Source: Actinomycetota bacterium | Lineage (GTDB): Bacteria > Actinomycetota > Acidimicrobiia > Acidimicrobiales > RAAP-2 | DNA: 64,000 nucleotides | Direction of reading: 5' to 3' | Assembly (NCBI GenBank): GCA_009699875.1 | Contig: WLNI01000001.1 | Coordinates: forward strand, 372,001-436,000 | Shown: piece after piece, positions 31,187 to 40,927 of the stretch | Position numbering within the stretch: position 1 is the stretch's first letter | Layout: each line of letters starts with the position of its first letter | Notes under the pieces: generated by a model | Databases searched by the model: none | What the model was told of the DNA's origin: nothing | Seen by the model: the letters and a program-made list of their open reading frames with translations, nothing else | Position numbers and translations under genes: made by a program

Positions 31187-32094
31187 TAGGTCGTCCTCAT
31201 AAACGTCGCAATCACCTCTGCAAATTCAGGCCCTCGGTCTTCTTGGAGAAAATGCCCTCCACCTTCAATGGTGGTGTGTGGCTGATCTGCAGTTCCTGGG
31301 ATCTCTCGCAAAAACATCTTCTCTCCCCCGTGAGTGATCGGATCCTTGTCTGAAAAAGCACAGAGCCAAGGTTTCGTGAAGGTGCGCAGCGTTTCCCATG
31401 CAACTGAATTTTCATGTGCAGATGCTGACTGGGTTGATGTGGGAACGAGACTGGCAAATACTCGCGCACCCGCTTTATACGACTCTTCAGGGAAAGGAGC
31501 GTCATAGGCGGCGATGACCTCTGGGGTGAGGTTTGTCACACAACCACCGTTGACGATTCCGCCAACGGGGAACGTCTCGACACTGGCAGCAAAGTTCTGC
31601 CATGCGAGAAACGCGTCGGTCATAGGAGCGGTCCCGTCGGGCAATCCAGTATTGGCCACCACAACTCGAGAGAACCGCTCTGGGTGAGCCGCAACCAAGC
31701 GCAGACCCAACATCCCTCCCCAATCTTGTCCAACAACGGTGATGTCGTTGAGGTTGAGCTGATCAAAAATCAGACTCGAGAGCCATGCGACATGACGCTC
31801 GTAGGTGTAGTCACTCAACTCAGTTGGTTTGTCAGATTTACCGAAGCCCACAAGGTCGGGGACGACGCAGCGCATCCCCGCTGCGACCAGTGGTGGAATC
31901 ATGAATCGGTAAAGGTATGACCACGATGGCTCACCGTGGAGCAAAAGAACTAACGGTCCGTCTTGCGGTCCCTCGTCGAGGTAGTGAACTCGAAGCGTCC
32001 CGCCTTGCGTGTCATCGATCTCTACAAAGTGGGGAGCAAAGTTGTAATCAGGGAGATTCTCAAAGCTTGTCTCTGGGGTGCGGAGATATTCCAT
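31186..32094 (-). CDS. Haloalkane dehalogenase-like alpha/beta hydrolase
   Basis: LLLHGEPSWSYLYRFMIPPLVAAGMRCVVPDLVGFGKSDKP; nucleophile GQDWGG; FSDKDPIT acid; GGGHFLQED histidine. Confidence 0.85.
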   Translation of the reverse strand: MEYLRTPETSFENLPDYNFAPHFVEIDDTQGGTLRVHYLDEGPQDGPLVLLLHGEPSWSYLYRFMIPPLVAAGMRCVVPDLVGFGKSDKPTELSDYTYERHVAWLSSLIFDQLNLNDITVVGQDWGGMLGLRLVAAHPERFSRVVVANTGLPDGTAPMTDAFLAWQNFAASVETFPVGGIVNGGCVTNLTPEVIAAYDAPFPEESYKAGARVFASLVPTSTQSASAHENSVAWETLRTFTKPWLCAFSDKDPITHGGEKMFLREIPGTADQPHTTIEGGGHFLQEDRGPEFAEVIATFMRTT

Positions 32095-32203
32095 GAATGG
32101 GCCTCTTTCTCGTTTCGTCACTCACGAAAACCCTACCTTACGAAGATCTAACAATTGTCAGCCCTACTGACAGAGTATGGAGTGGGTCTACACTCAGATC
32201 ACG

Positions 32204-34465
32204 ATGCATATGAAAGACGGAGAACCAAATTTTCAAGGCGTCATTGGGCGCACCCTCGCTGAGTCAACGCCCTCATGGCCAGAACCACCACACGCTGCTG
32301 GAAAGCCGAACGTTGTGATGATCGTCCTTGACGACACGGGTTTTTCACACTTCGGCTGTTACGGCTCCGATCTCAAGACGCCCGTCGTCGATGCGCTCGC
32401 GAAACACGGTCTTCGCTACACCGGCTTCCATACGACGGCGCTCTGTTCTCCAACAAGGGCGTGCCTGCTGACGGGACGCAATCACCACACCGTTGGCATG
32501 CGAGGTATCTCAAACTGGAACACTGGCTTTCCTCACATGCGCGGAGGAATTACCCCACACGCCGCCACGCTGCCCACACTTCTTCGCAAAGAGGGCTACG
32601 CAACATTTTGTGCTGGCAAATGGCATTTAGCTCCAATGGAAGAATGCTCAGCCGCGGGCCCGCAGGATAACTGGCCCCTGGCGAAAGGATTCGATCGCTA
32701 TTACGGCTTCCTCCAGGGAGAGACCGACCAATTCTCTCCAGAGTTAACCTCAGATAACCATCACGTCGACCCACCAGGAAATGCAGACGATGGGTACCAC
32801 GTTAGTGAAGATCTCGTCGAACACTCAATGGGCTGGATCCGAGATCTTCACTCTGTCCGCCCGGACCGTCCATTTTTCTTGTACCTCGCTTTTGGAGCGA
32901 TGCACGCGCCACATCAATCACCTGCGGAGTATCGCGAACGCTGGAAAGGCGCATTTGAAGAAGGCTACGAGGAACGGCGGCGAACATGGTTCGCCAACCA
33001 AGAAAAAATGGGGATTGTTCCACCCGGCACGGACTTAGCGCCTCGCAACTGGGGAGTTCCTCCCTGGGAAGATCTCAGCGATGCCCAACAGAAGTTTTCA
33101 AATCGCCTCCAAGAAGCGTTCGCCGCGATGCTCGAACATACCGATGCCCAAATCGGTCGCCTCGTAGAGTTTTTGACCGAAATGAACATGCTCGACGACA
33201 CCGTCGTCATGATTCTCTCTGACAACGGGGCCAGCCAAGAGGGTGGCGCATTCGGCGTCATGGACGAATTCAGTTTCTTTAATGGGCTGACAGAGGACAT
33301 CGAAGACATCGTCGAAAACCGCCTTGACGACATCGGCGGTCCTCATAGTCACTCGAACTATCCCTGGGGATGGGCCCAAGCGGGGAACAGCCCATTGAAG
33401 TGGTACAAACAAAACACCTACGGCGGTGGCGTTCGAGATCCCCTCGTCGTGCACTGGCCAGCTGGGATAACAGAGCCTGGCGCGATTCGTCGACAGTTCG
33501 TTCACGCCGTTGACGTCGCTGCAACTGTGCTCGATATCGCAGGCATCGAACTCCCAGAGCAGGTTGACGGCTACACCCAAATTCCCCTGGCTGGCTCAAC
33601 AATGCGAGAAACCTTTACTTCTGGAGAAGCACCATCTCCAAGAGACGTGCAATATTTTGAGCAGATTGGTCACCGAGGCATCTACGCCAACGGGTGGAAA
33701 GCAGTCACGTGGCATCAAAGTGGAACACCCTTTGATGCTGACAACTGGGAGCTCTTCAACCTCAACGATGACTTTTCCGAGTGCCACAATCTTGCCGAGT
33801 CCAACCCAGAGAAACTCAAAGAGATGGTTGATCTCTGGTGGGAAGAGGCCGAGCACTACGGAGTGCTCCCGTTGGACGATCGAAGTATTGAGCTCTTTGG
33901 GGCGCCACCTCGGCCACACACCCCTCATGCTCGACGGACCTACGAATACTTTCCACCCATCAGCCACATTCCAGCTGACGCCTGCCCTCAACTGAGTGGA
34001 CGTCCTTTTACGATCACCGCTGAGATCACCACGACCGATGCTGTTGAAGGTGTGATTTATTCACGGGGCTCGCACAATGTTGGACACAGTTTTTACTTAC
34101 AAGATGAAACCTTGAATTTTGTCTATAACGCCTTGGGCTCTCTCCATGTGATCTCGGCGCCTGTCGTTCTCTCACCCGGCAAGCACCATGTCGGAGCCCG
34201 GTTTGACCGAGAAGGAAAAGCTGGACGCATCACGCTCGTCGTTGACGGAGAAGATGTCGGGTCAGGAGAAATACCTAAATTGGTCCGTATGCTCGGCTCG
34301 ACAGGGATGGACCTCGGCCGAGACGGGCTCTCTCAAGTGTGCGATGCCTATCGTGGCGAGTTCCCCTTCAGCGGAACTATTCACAAGGTTACGTTTGACA
34401 TACCTATTAGGAAAGATGCAACCGACATTGCGGTCGAGGCAGCGAGTGAGTTCGGCCGAGAGTAA
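32204..34465 (+). CDS. Arylsulfatase (type I sulfatase)
   Basis: IVLDDTGFSHFGCYG; CSPTRACLLTGRNHHTVGM; ILSDNGAS; GKHHVGARFD C-terminal region; start likely M at 32204. Confidence 0.93.
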   Translation: MHMKDGEPNFQGVIGRTLAESTPSWPEPPHAAGKPNVVMIVLDDTGFSHFGCYGSDLKTPVVDALAKHGLRYTGFHTTALCSPTRACLLTGRNHHTVGMRGISNWNTGFPHMRGGITPHAATLPTLLRKEGYATFCAGKWHLAPMEECSAAGPQDNWPLAKGFDRYYGFLQGETDQFSPELTSDNHHVDPPGNADDGYHVSEDLVEHSMGWIRDLHSVRPDRPFFLYLAFGAMHAPHQSPAEYRERWKGAFEEGYEERRRTWFANQEKMGIVPPGTDLAPRNWGVPPWEDLSDAQQKFSNRLQEAFAAMLEHTDAQIGRLVEFLTEMNMLDDTVVMILSDNGASQEGGAFGVMDEFSFFNGLTEDIEDIVENRLDDIGGPHSHSNYPWGWAQAGNSPLKWYKQNTYGGGVRDPLVVHWPAGITEPGAIRRQFVHAVDVAATVLDIAGIELPEQVDGYTQIPLAGSTMRETFTSGEAPSPRDVQYFEQIGHRGIYANGWKAVTWHQSGTPFDADNWELFNLNDDFSECHNLAESNPEKLKEMVDLWWEEAEHYGVLPLDDRSIELFGAPPRPHTPHARRTYEYFPPISHIPADACPQLSGRPFTITAEITTTDAVEGVIYSRGSHNVGHSFYLQDETLNFVYNALGSLHVISAPVVLSPGKHHVGARFDREGKAGRITLVVDGEDVGSGEIPKLVRMLGSTGMDLGRDGLSQVCDAYRGEFPFSGTIHKVTFDIPIRKDATDIAVEAASEFGRE

Positions 34466-34545
34466 CGCCCACCGGCGAAACGTCATCATGACTCGAAGTG
34501 GACTGCTCAGAAAGACTCGATCTCAGGATTTTGAAAGGGGCGAAC

Positions 34546-35340
34546 GTGAGTGATGGAGAGGACTCGTTCCTGGTCTCGTTCAATGGAGCCGCCGCAACTC
34601 TCTGGCTGAATCGTCCCGAAAAACAAAATGCCATGACATTCGAAATGTGGCAACAGCTTCCGGCTGTACTCGACAAGATTCTTGAATCCGAACCCAGAGT
34701 TCTCTTTGTTCGAGGAACAGGCGCCCACTTCTGCGCAGGAGCCGATATCGCCACCATTGGAAAAGGCCTTGGAGATGCCGGAGTACCTCACGGCTATCGA
34801 GCCACCAATGAAAAGGCCGAAGAAGCTCTCGCTGCGTATCCTCGACCAACCATTGCGGTGATCGAAGGGAATTGTATTGGCGGGGGATGTCAGATTGCTG
34901 TTGCCTGTGACCTCCGGCTCGCGACTCCTTCTGCCCGATTTGGGATTACGCCAGCCAAACTTGGAATCACGTACCCTGCGAACTCGATACTTCGAACCGT
35001 TGCCCTCCTCGGGCCAAGCGCAACAAAGCGGCTCCTCTTTAGTGCAGAGTTCGTCGAAGCGGACGAAGCATTTCGACTCGGACTCAGTGACTATCTTGTC
35101 GAGCCAGACGAACTTGAGACCACACTTGAACAGCTCGCAGAAACTATTGGCTCACGGTCATTACTTTCGCAACTTGGAGCGAAAGCCATCGTCAATGCAA
35201 GTAGCCACGGCGAGCAGGCTCTTCGAGACGTCATCGATTACTGGGAACACGCCGCCCGCTCGAGCTCTGATCTCTCAGAAGGGCTCGCTGCGTTTTCTGA
35301 GCGGAGACAGCCAACGTTCGAATGGAAACCTGAAAACTAA
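34546..35340 (+). CDS. Enoyl-CoA hydratase/isomerase (crotonase) family protein
   Basis: ATLWLNRPEKQNAMTFEMW, GAHFCAGADI, EGNCIGGGCQIAVACDLRLA. Confidence 0.9.
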   Translation: MSDGEDSFLVSFNGAAATLWLNRPEKQNAMTFEMWQQLPAVLDKILESEPRVLFVRGTGAHFCAGADIATIGKGLGDAGVPHGYRATNEKAEEALAAYPRPTIAVIEGNCIGGGCQIAVACDLRLATPSARFGITPAKLGITYPANSILRTVALLGPSATKRLLFSAEFVEADEAFRLGLSDYLVEPDELETTLEQLAETIGSRSLLSQLGAKAIVNASSHGEQALRDVIDYWEHAARSSSDLSEGLAAFSERRQPTFEWKPEN

Positions 35341-35493
35341 GTCCCACGACGAAGAGGGTGCCTCTCTTTCGTGAGCAGTCGAACCGACGCATTCTTTTTC
35401 AGAAAAAAATGCTGTGCCATGCGGTTCTTCAACGCTTTGCGGAGCAAGATGAGTCGAAGCGTCGTTATGAAAAGATGAACTACATTCGTTCTG

Positions 35494-36528
35494 ATGTCTT
35501 TCGATCCACCCACCTCACCATTAGTTGGATCACCCCTGAAGGCGCTGATCTCGCACCCGCTGCAATTCTTTCTTCAGTGGAGGCGGACTCAGACTCCCCC
35601 CTCGCTAGCGGCAACACAACCATGGCGTTGGTTTCTGCCGTTTCTCATCGTTGTTCCCATGCTTGGTATCGCAGGGGCACTCCATAAGACGACCGTGATC
35701 TTTCCCGAGGGGGCGGCACTCGCGTTTGGAGTCTTCGTGCTTGTCATCCCTGGATGGACCGTGTCGCGTTGGCGACTCATGGTTGTCCTTCCGATTGCGG
35801 CCCTCTATGGGGTTGGGTTGGCCTATCTCTCAATTCCATTTGCCCTTGAGATGATTGCGGGGATTTCTGGCGTTCTCATTCTCCTGCACTTCATTCGATC
35901 CATGCTGGCGCCAAGCATTTCAGCAACGTTGATCCCAATCGTGTTTCACATCCACTCCTGGTTCTATCCAGCGACCGTGATTGGCGTATCGATCGCCATC
36001 ACCCTGATCGGTAGCATGTTGGCTCGAACAGCACCACAAGCACCGACCCCATCGCTCTTGAGTCTCCGCAGAAGTGTGAGCGTCAAGTTCTGGATCATCT
36101 CAGTCGTCTGGATCCTCATCGTGACCACGTTGCATCTCCCAAAAGTGATGCTTGCGCCTCCTCTTTTTGTATCAACGTATGAAATTGCGGGCGTGAGCAC
36201 TTCATTCAAGCTTCAACTCAGCAGAGCAACGATTTTTGGTGTCCTTGGTTTCCTTGGCGTGGCCCTGCTCGCCATTGCCTCCTCTGATGAAATTGCGGGC
36301 CTTGCGACGTTCACAATTGGTTTGGTGTACATGGCAATTGCTCGTCGATATCACCCTCCTATTTTGTCTATCGCTCTGTTGGCGTTGATCGCCGGTCCAA
36401 TTGTGGACTGGAAGTTTGGGCTCTATTTGGCGATTGGATCACTAAGTCTCTATTTCCTCAATAGCGTCTTTGACCTCTCAACGAAGCAAATAAAGTTCTT
36501 TCAGAGAAACGGTTCTTCTGTCTCATGA
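35494..36528 (+). CDS. Hypothetical polytopic membrane protein
   Basis: Long ORF with about 9-10 hydrophobic segments; no family recognised with confidence. Confidence 0.65.
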   Translation: MSFDPPTSPLVGSPLKALISHPLQFFLQWRRTQTPPSLAATQPWRWFLPFLIVVPMLGIAGALHKTTVIFPEGAALAFGVFVLVIPGWTVSRWRLMVVLPIAALYGVGLAYLSIPFALEMIAGISGVLILLHFIRSMLAPSISATLIPIVFHIHSWFYPATVIGVSIAITLIGSMLARTAPQAPTPSLLSLRRSVSVKFWIISVVWILIVTTLHLPKVMLAPPLFVSTYEIAGVSTSFKLQLSRATIFGVLGFLGVALLAIASSDEIAGLATFTIGLVYMAIARRYHPPILSIALLALIAGPIVDWKFGLYLAIGSLSLYFLNSVFDLSTKQIKFFQRNGSSVS

Positions 36529-36605
36529 CATTTAATTTTTAGAGGGACACCACCATTCCTTGCTCTCGGAACCTCTTGCGAGATAGGTCGGGTAGCGTCG
36601 GTTGC

Positions 36606-37388
36606 ATGGCGTCACCACTGAACCAGGTTGATCTTTCCTGTCAGATTTCGCGCTCAGAGGAGGAGCCTCGTCTCGCTCAAGCACAACGACGACTTCTTCA
36701 TCTCCGATTAGTCAGTGCCGGGCTCCTTGGCGATGGCCAACTGGGTCCAGGCCTCCTCGTCCTCTTTGAGGGTTGGGACGCCGCTGGAAAAGGTGGAGCA
36801 ATTCGACGCCTCGTTGCCCCCCTCGACCCTCGTCATGTCACGGTTGCGTCATTTGCTGCTCCTACCGAGCGCGAGATTCGTCACCACTTCCTCTGGCGAT
36901 TTTTTCCGCTTCTTCCCGGGCTTGGAGGAATGACTGTCTTTGACCGCTCGTGGTATGGACGCGTTCTCGTCGAGCGTGTCGAAGGACTCATCGATCAAAA
37001 GACATGGAGACGGTCGTACGACGAAATCACCACCACGGAGACCGCTCTCGTCAGTGAGGGGATGGTGATCGTGAAATGTTTCTTGCATATCTCAGAAGAG
37101 GAGCAACTCAAGCGCTTTGAAGCTCGCCAAAATGATCCCCTCAAGAAGTGGAAGCTCACCGATGAGGATTGGCGTAATCGAGCAAAACGCACCGAGTATG
37201 AAAAGGCGATCAACGAGATGATTGAGAAAACCTCAAGTCCTGCCGCACCATGGGACCTGATCCCCGCAAACTCAAAGCGCTATGCGAGGCTTGCGGTTCT
37301 TGAAACAGTCATTACGAGACTCGAAGAGGGCATGAATGCCTGTGGGATTGAAGTACCCCCTTCCAAGGGCGACGACTACAGCGCCTAA
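36606..37388 (+). CDS. Polyphosphate kinase 2 family protein
   Basis: LVLFEGWDAAGKGGAIRRLV (Walker A), FFPLLPGLGGMTVFDRSWYGRVLVERVEGL (Walker B), DPLKKWKLTDEDW. Confidence 0.9.
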   Translation: MASPLNQVDLSCQISRSEEEPRLAQAQRRLLHLRLVSAGLLGDGQLGPGLLVLFEGWDAAGKGGAIRRLVAPLDPRHVTVASFAAPTEREIRHHFLWRFFPLLPGLGGMTVFDRSWYGRVLVERVEGLIDQKTWRRSYDEITTTETALVSEGMVIVKCFLHISEEEQLKRFEARQNDPLKKWKLTDEDWRNRAKRTEYEKAINEMIEKTSSPAAPWDLIPANSKRYARLAVLETVITRLEEGMNACGIEVPPSKGDDYSA

Positions 37389-37449
37389 CGCTTAGCCTCT
37401 AGAGTTTCTTGTGCGGCAAAGAGATTGCCCAGAAGAAAGGTTTCGCACA

Positions 37450-38418
37450 GTGAGCACAACTCCTTCTCGATACGGCATCACAATCCCCTTCGATGGTATT
37501 TCGCTCGCGGACCATCGAGACTGGTACCGCCAACTCGCAGACTTTGGCTACAGCGACGTTTGGTCGGCTGAGGTTGATGGCGCAGATGGTTTCACCCCTC
37601 TCACTCTGGCTGCAGCATGGGAGCCTCGATTAAACCTCGGGATTGCGATCGCTCCGGCCTACACCCGAGGTCCAGCACTGTTAGCTCAAACCATTGCATC
37701 ACTTGCCGAGGTGGCCCCAGGACGATTCACGTTCGGTCTTGGTGCATCAAGTCCCGCAATTGTGGAGCGTTGGAATGCGATCCCTTACGAAAAACCGTTT
37801 CAAAAGACACGTGACACCCTCCGCTTCCTTCGAGAAGCGTTGAGCGGTGAAAAGGTAGACCGAGAGTTCGAAACCTTTACAGTGAAGGGCTTTCGACTTG
37901 CCCGACCCGTAGAGGTGCAACCCGCACTTTTTCTTGCTGCGCTTCGTCCTGGGATGCTCCGCCTCGCAGGGGCCGAAGCCGATGGTGTCATCCTCAACTG
38001 GCTGAGCGCAAGCGATGTCACGACCGTCTTGGGTGAGTGTGGAACCTCTATCGACGTGGCCGCTCGCCTCTTTGTCATCCCGACTGACGATGAAGATACC
38101 GCCCGAGCGATCGCTCGGAGAATGGTCACTGCATATCTCAACGTAGATGCCTACGCCGCATTCCACCGGTGGCTTGGCCGTGGACCCGCTCTCGAACCCA
38201 TGTGGGACGCATGGCAAGCAGGAGACCGAAAACGAGCTTTAGAAGTCATCCCAAATCAAGTCATCGATGACTTGATCATTCACGGTTCCTACGCAAAGTG
38301 TCGAGATCACATCAATCGCTACATTGATGCTGGAGTGACGATTCCCGCCTTGGCTATCGTTCCCTTCGGCGTTGACCTCGCCGAAGCAGTCCGCGAATTA
38401 AGCCCCTCCGCTCGATAA
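37450..38418 (+). CDS. LLM class F420-dependent oxidoreductase
   Basis: YGITIPFDGISLADHRDWYRQLADFGYSDVWSAEVDGADGFTPLTLAAAWEPRLNLGIAI. Confidence 0.88.
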   Translation: MSTTPSRYGITIPFDGISLADHRDWYRQLADFGYSDVWSAEVDGADGFTPLTLAAAWEPRLNLGIAIAPAYTRGPALLAQTIASLAEVAPGRFTFGLGASSPAIVERWNAIPYEKPFQKTRDTLRFLREALSGEKVDREFETFTVKGFRLARPVEVQPALFLAALRPGMLRLAGAEADGVILNWLSASDVTTVLGECGTSIDVAARLFVIPTDDEDTARAIARRMVTAYLNVDAYAAFHRWLGRGPALEPMWDAWQAGDRKRALEVIPNQVIDDLIIHGSYAKCRDHINRYIDAGVTIPALAIVPFGVDLAEAVRELSPSAR

Positions 38419-38463
38419 GCACGAATGTCAACTCATTAAAGAGTTCCCTTTAGGCTATTCGTC

Positions 38464-39441
38464 ATGGCTCGCACTCTCTCAGGTATTAGCCGTTACCTTG
38501 ATGTGGCGCTGGAAGCATCCGTCATTGGAAGCTTTACGCGCGTCGGGCCAGCAGCTCGCAGGCGTCTTGGTCACTGGAAACCTCCTTCTCCAACGCCGGG
38601 GCGTGTCGTTGTCATCACGGGAGCGAGTTCCGGCCTTGGAAAACAAGCGGCACATGATCTCGCAGACCTTGGCTGCACGATGGTTCTTGTTGGGCGAGAC
38701 AATGCTCGTCTCGAAGAAGTTGCCACAGCTCTTCGCTCAAAAGGTTCCAGCGTCATCGTCGAGTGTGCCGATCTTTCCGATCTCTCTCAAAGTGCTGATC
38801 TCTGCGACCGACTCTCAGGCCAACTTGATCGTATAGATGTGCTCATCCATAATGCTGGCGCACTGTTGCAGACGTATCAGCTTGGTCCTCAATCTCGAGA
38901 GGTGACGCTGAGTGTCCACCTGCTCAGCCCCTACATTCTCACGTCACGACTTGCCCCGCTTATGGCGAGCGATCAGCCAAAAGTGATCACGATGACCTCG
39001 GGAGGAATGTACACAGAGCCTTTCGTCCTAAAGCGCCTTGAAATAACACCTGAAAAATATCGAGGATCGGTTGCATATGCGCGTGCCAAACGGGCCCAAG
39101 TTGTCCTCAACCAAGCGTTGGCAAGACGAGAGCCAATGGGCCAGCGGACCTTTTGCGCGGTGCACCCCGGTTGGGCAAAGACACCAGGTGTCAGCGAATC
39201 GCTTCCAACGTTCGACAAGTTGTTAGGCCCGCTTCTGCGCACCCCACAAGAAGGAGTTGAGACACTCGTTTGGCTTTCAACCCTCCCTGAAGGTGAGCCA
39301 GAAAGTGGCTTGCTTTGGCTTGATCGCCAACCCCGGTCTCCCTACCATCTTCCAAAAACCAAAGTGAGCGATGAGACCCAAGTTGCCGAAGGAAATGAAC
39401 TGATCTCCTGGCTCGACGAGGTCACCGCACCTTTTCTCTAA
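38464..39441 (+). CDS. SDR family oxidoreductase
   Basis: VVITGASSGLGKQAAHDLADLG (TGxxxGxG), HNAG, YARAK (YxxxK). Confidence 0.9.
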   Translation: MARTLSGISRYLDVALEASVIGSFTRVGPAARRRLGHWKPPSPTPGRVVVITGASSGLGKQAAHDLADLGCTMVLVGRDNARLEEVATALRSKGSSVIVECADLSDLSQSADLCDRLSGQLDRIDVLIHNAGALLQTYQLGPQSREVTLSVHLLSPYILTSRLAPLMASDQPKVITMTSGGMYTEPFVLKRLEITPEKYRGSVAYARAKRAQVVLNQALARREPMGQRTFCAVHPGWAKTPGVSESLPTFDKLLGPLLRTPQEGVETLVWLSTLPEGEPESGLLWLDRQPRSPYHLPKTKVSDETQVAEGNELISWLDEVTAPFL

Positions 39442-39512
39442 GCCGCCCTGCGCTTGCGCCAGTGTGGCTCTCAATTCGAGCAGGCGAACAATCCAAGTGA
39501 TAGTCAATAGGT

Positions 39513-40916
39513 ATGGATTTTCGTCGTGATCGAGTCACCGCCCTCGCCCAACAGGTTCGCTCGAAAGAGCTGAGCGCTACAGAACTCACCCAGCACAGCC
39601 TGCGAATGATCGAGGAGCGAAATGGAGACATCAACGCCTTCGTCGCGGTTGATGCAGAAAAGGCACTTGAGCAAGCAGCGGCGATCGATCAGATTGTTGC
39701 AAGCGGTGGCGATCCTGGTCCACTCGCCGGTATTCCAATTGGCGTCAAAGATCTGGAGGACGCCGCAGGGTTTCGCACCACAAACGGCTCTCCTATTTTC
39801 GCCGATGCACCACCTGCGCCCACCGACTCAATTCTTATTGGGCGCCTTCGCCAAGCTGGCTGTGTCGTTATTGGAAAAACCAACACACCAGATTTCGGCT
39901 GGACAGCACGAACCGAAAATAGCCTTTTTGGTCTGACGCTGAATCCCTGGAATCGCGAACACTCTGCCGGTGGTTCTTCAGGTGGGTCCGCTGCGGCATT
40001 GGCGGCGGGGATGGTCCCGCTGGCAACGGGAACCGACGGCGGGGGTTCCATTCGCATCCCTTCTGCAGCATGTGGGTTAAGCGGTATGAAATCTTCCTTT
40101 GGTCGTGTCCCCTCGGGAGGAAGTCAGCCGCCAAATTGGCTCGACCTCAGCACAAAAGGACCCATGGCACGCTCAATCAATGACATTGCCGCTGCCTTGG
40201 AGGTTGTCGTTGGTCCTGACCAGAGCGATCTCAGTTCCCTTCCTCGCCCGGAAGCCTCATGGCGAGATGCCGTCGTTGATGCGCACCTCCCTGCACGAGT
40301 CGGTTGGGCCCCCACGCTGGGCTACGCCGATGTTGATCGTGAGGTGCTCACCGCATGCGAGCACGCCTTAGTGGCTTTTGAAGAACTCGGCGTTGAAGTC
40401 GTTGAAATTGAGGGGCCGTTTGAAAAAGACTGTGTGAATGAGTGGCTCACCATCGTGGGTGCTTGTTTGGCCCGCTCATTAAGTGAGCACTCTGAACATC
40501 CACGCTACGCAGAATTGGATGAGACACTCCAGTTGATTATTCAAGGCGGGACACACATGAGTGCCATTGATCTCGTCAACGCATTTGATGCTTCCCATTT
40601 TCTTAATTTGAAATTGGTTGAACTCTTCCACTCAGTTCGCATCTTGGTAACGCCGACCATGGCGGGCGTCGCACCCCCTACTAATTTGGGCGGCAATGGA
40701 TTGATCAATGGTGAAGAAACTGTGAACTGGGTCCAGATGACCTACCCGTTCAATATGACGCACTCTCCCGCTGCCACGGTTTGCGTCGGCCAATCCTCAA
40801 CGGGAGTCCCGATTGGAATTCAATTAATCGGACCACAACACGCTGACCTTGTGGTTTTGCGGGCTGCAGCCGCCCTCGAGGCAGCTCTCGGTTTTGAGAG
40901 CGTCGCAGCGTTCTAG
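39513..40916 (+). CDS. Amidase (amidase signature family)
   Basis: AGIPIGVKDLEDAAG, AGGSSGGSAAALAAGMVPLATGTDGGGSIRIPSA (Ser-Ser-Lys triad). Confidence 0.92.
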   Translation: MDFRRDRVTALAQQVRSKELSATELTQHSLRMIEERNGDINAFVAVDAEKALEQAAAIDQIVASGGDPGPLAGIPIGVKDLEDAAGFRTTNGSPIFADAPPAPTDSILIGRLRQAGCVVIGKTNTPDFGWTARTENSLFGLTLNPWNREHSAGGSSGGSAAALAAGMVPLATGTDGGGSIRIPSAACGLSGMKSSFGRVPSGGSQPPNWLDLSTKGPMARSINDIAAALEVVVGPDQSDLSSLPRPEASWRDAVVDAHLPARVGWAPTLGYADVDREVLTACEHALVAFEELGVEVVEIEGPFEKDCVNEWLTIVGACLARSLSEHSEHPRYAELDETLQLIIQGGTHMSAIDLVNAFDASHFLNLKLVELFHSVRILVTPTMAGVAPPTNLGGNGLINGEETVNWVQMTYPFNMTHSPAATVCVGQSSTGVPIGIQLIGPQHADLVVLRAAAALEAALGFESVAAF

Positions 40917-40927
40917 ATTCTTGCCGT

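Noticed and set aside
38428-38446. AACTC-ATTAAA-GAGTT dyad upstream of the SDR gene
   Set aside because: Five-bp arms only; not distinguishable from chance.
40905-40927. GTTCTAG near the P450 start as a third KstR site
   Set aside because: Only the right half matches; the left half is unrelated and the sequence includes the amidase stop codon.
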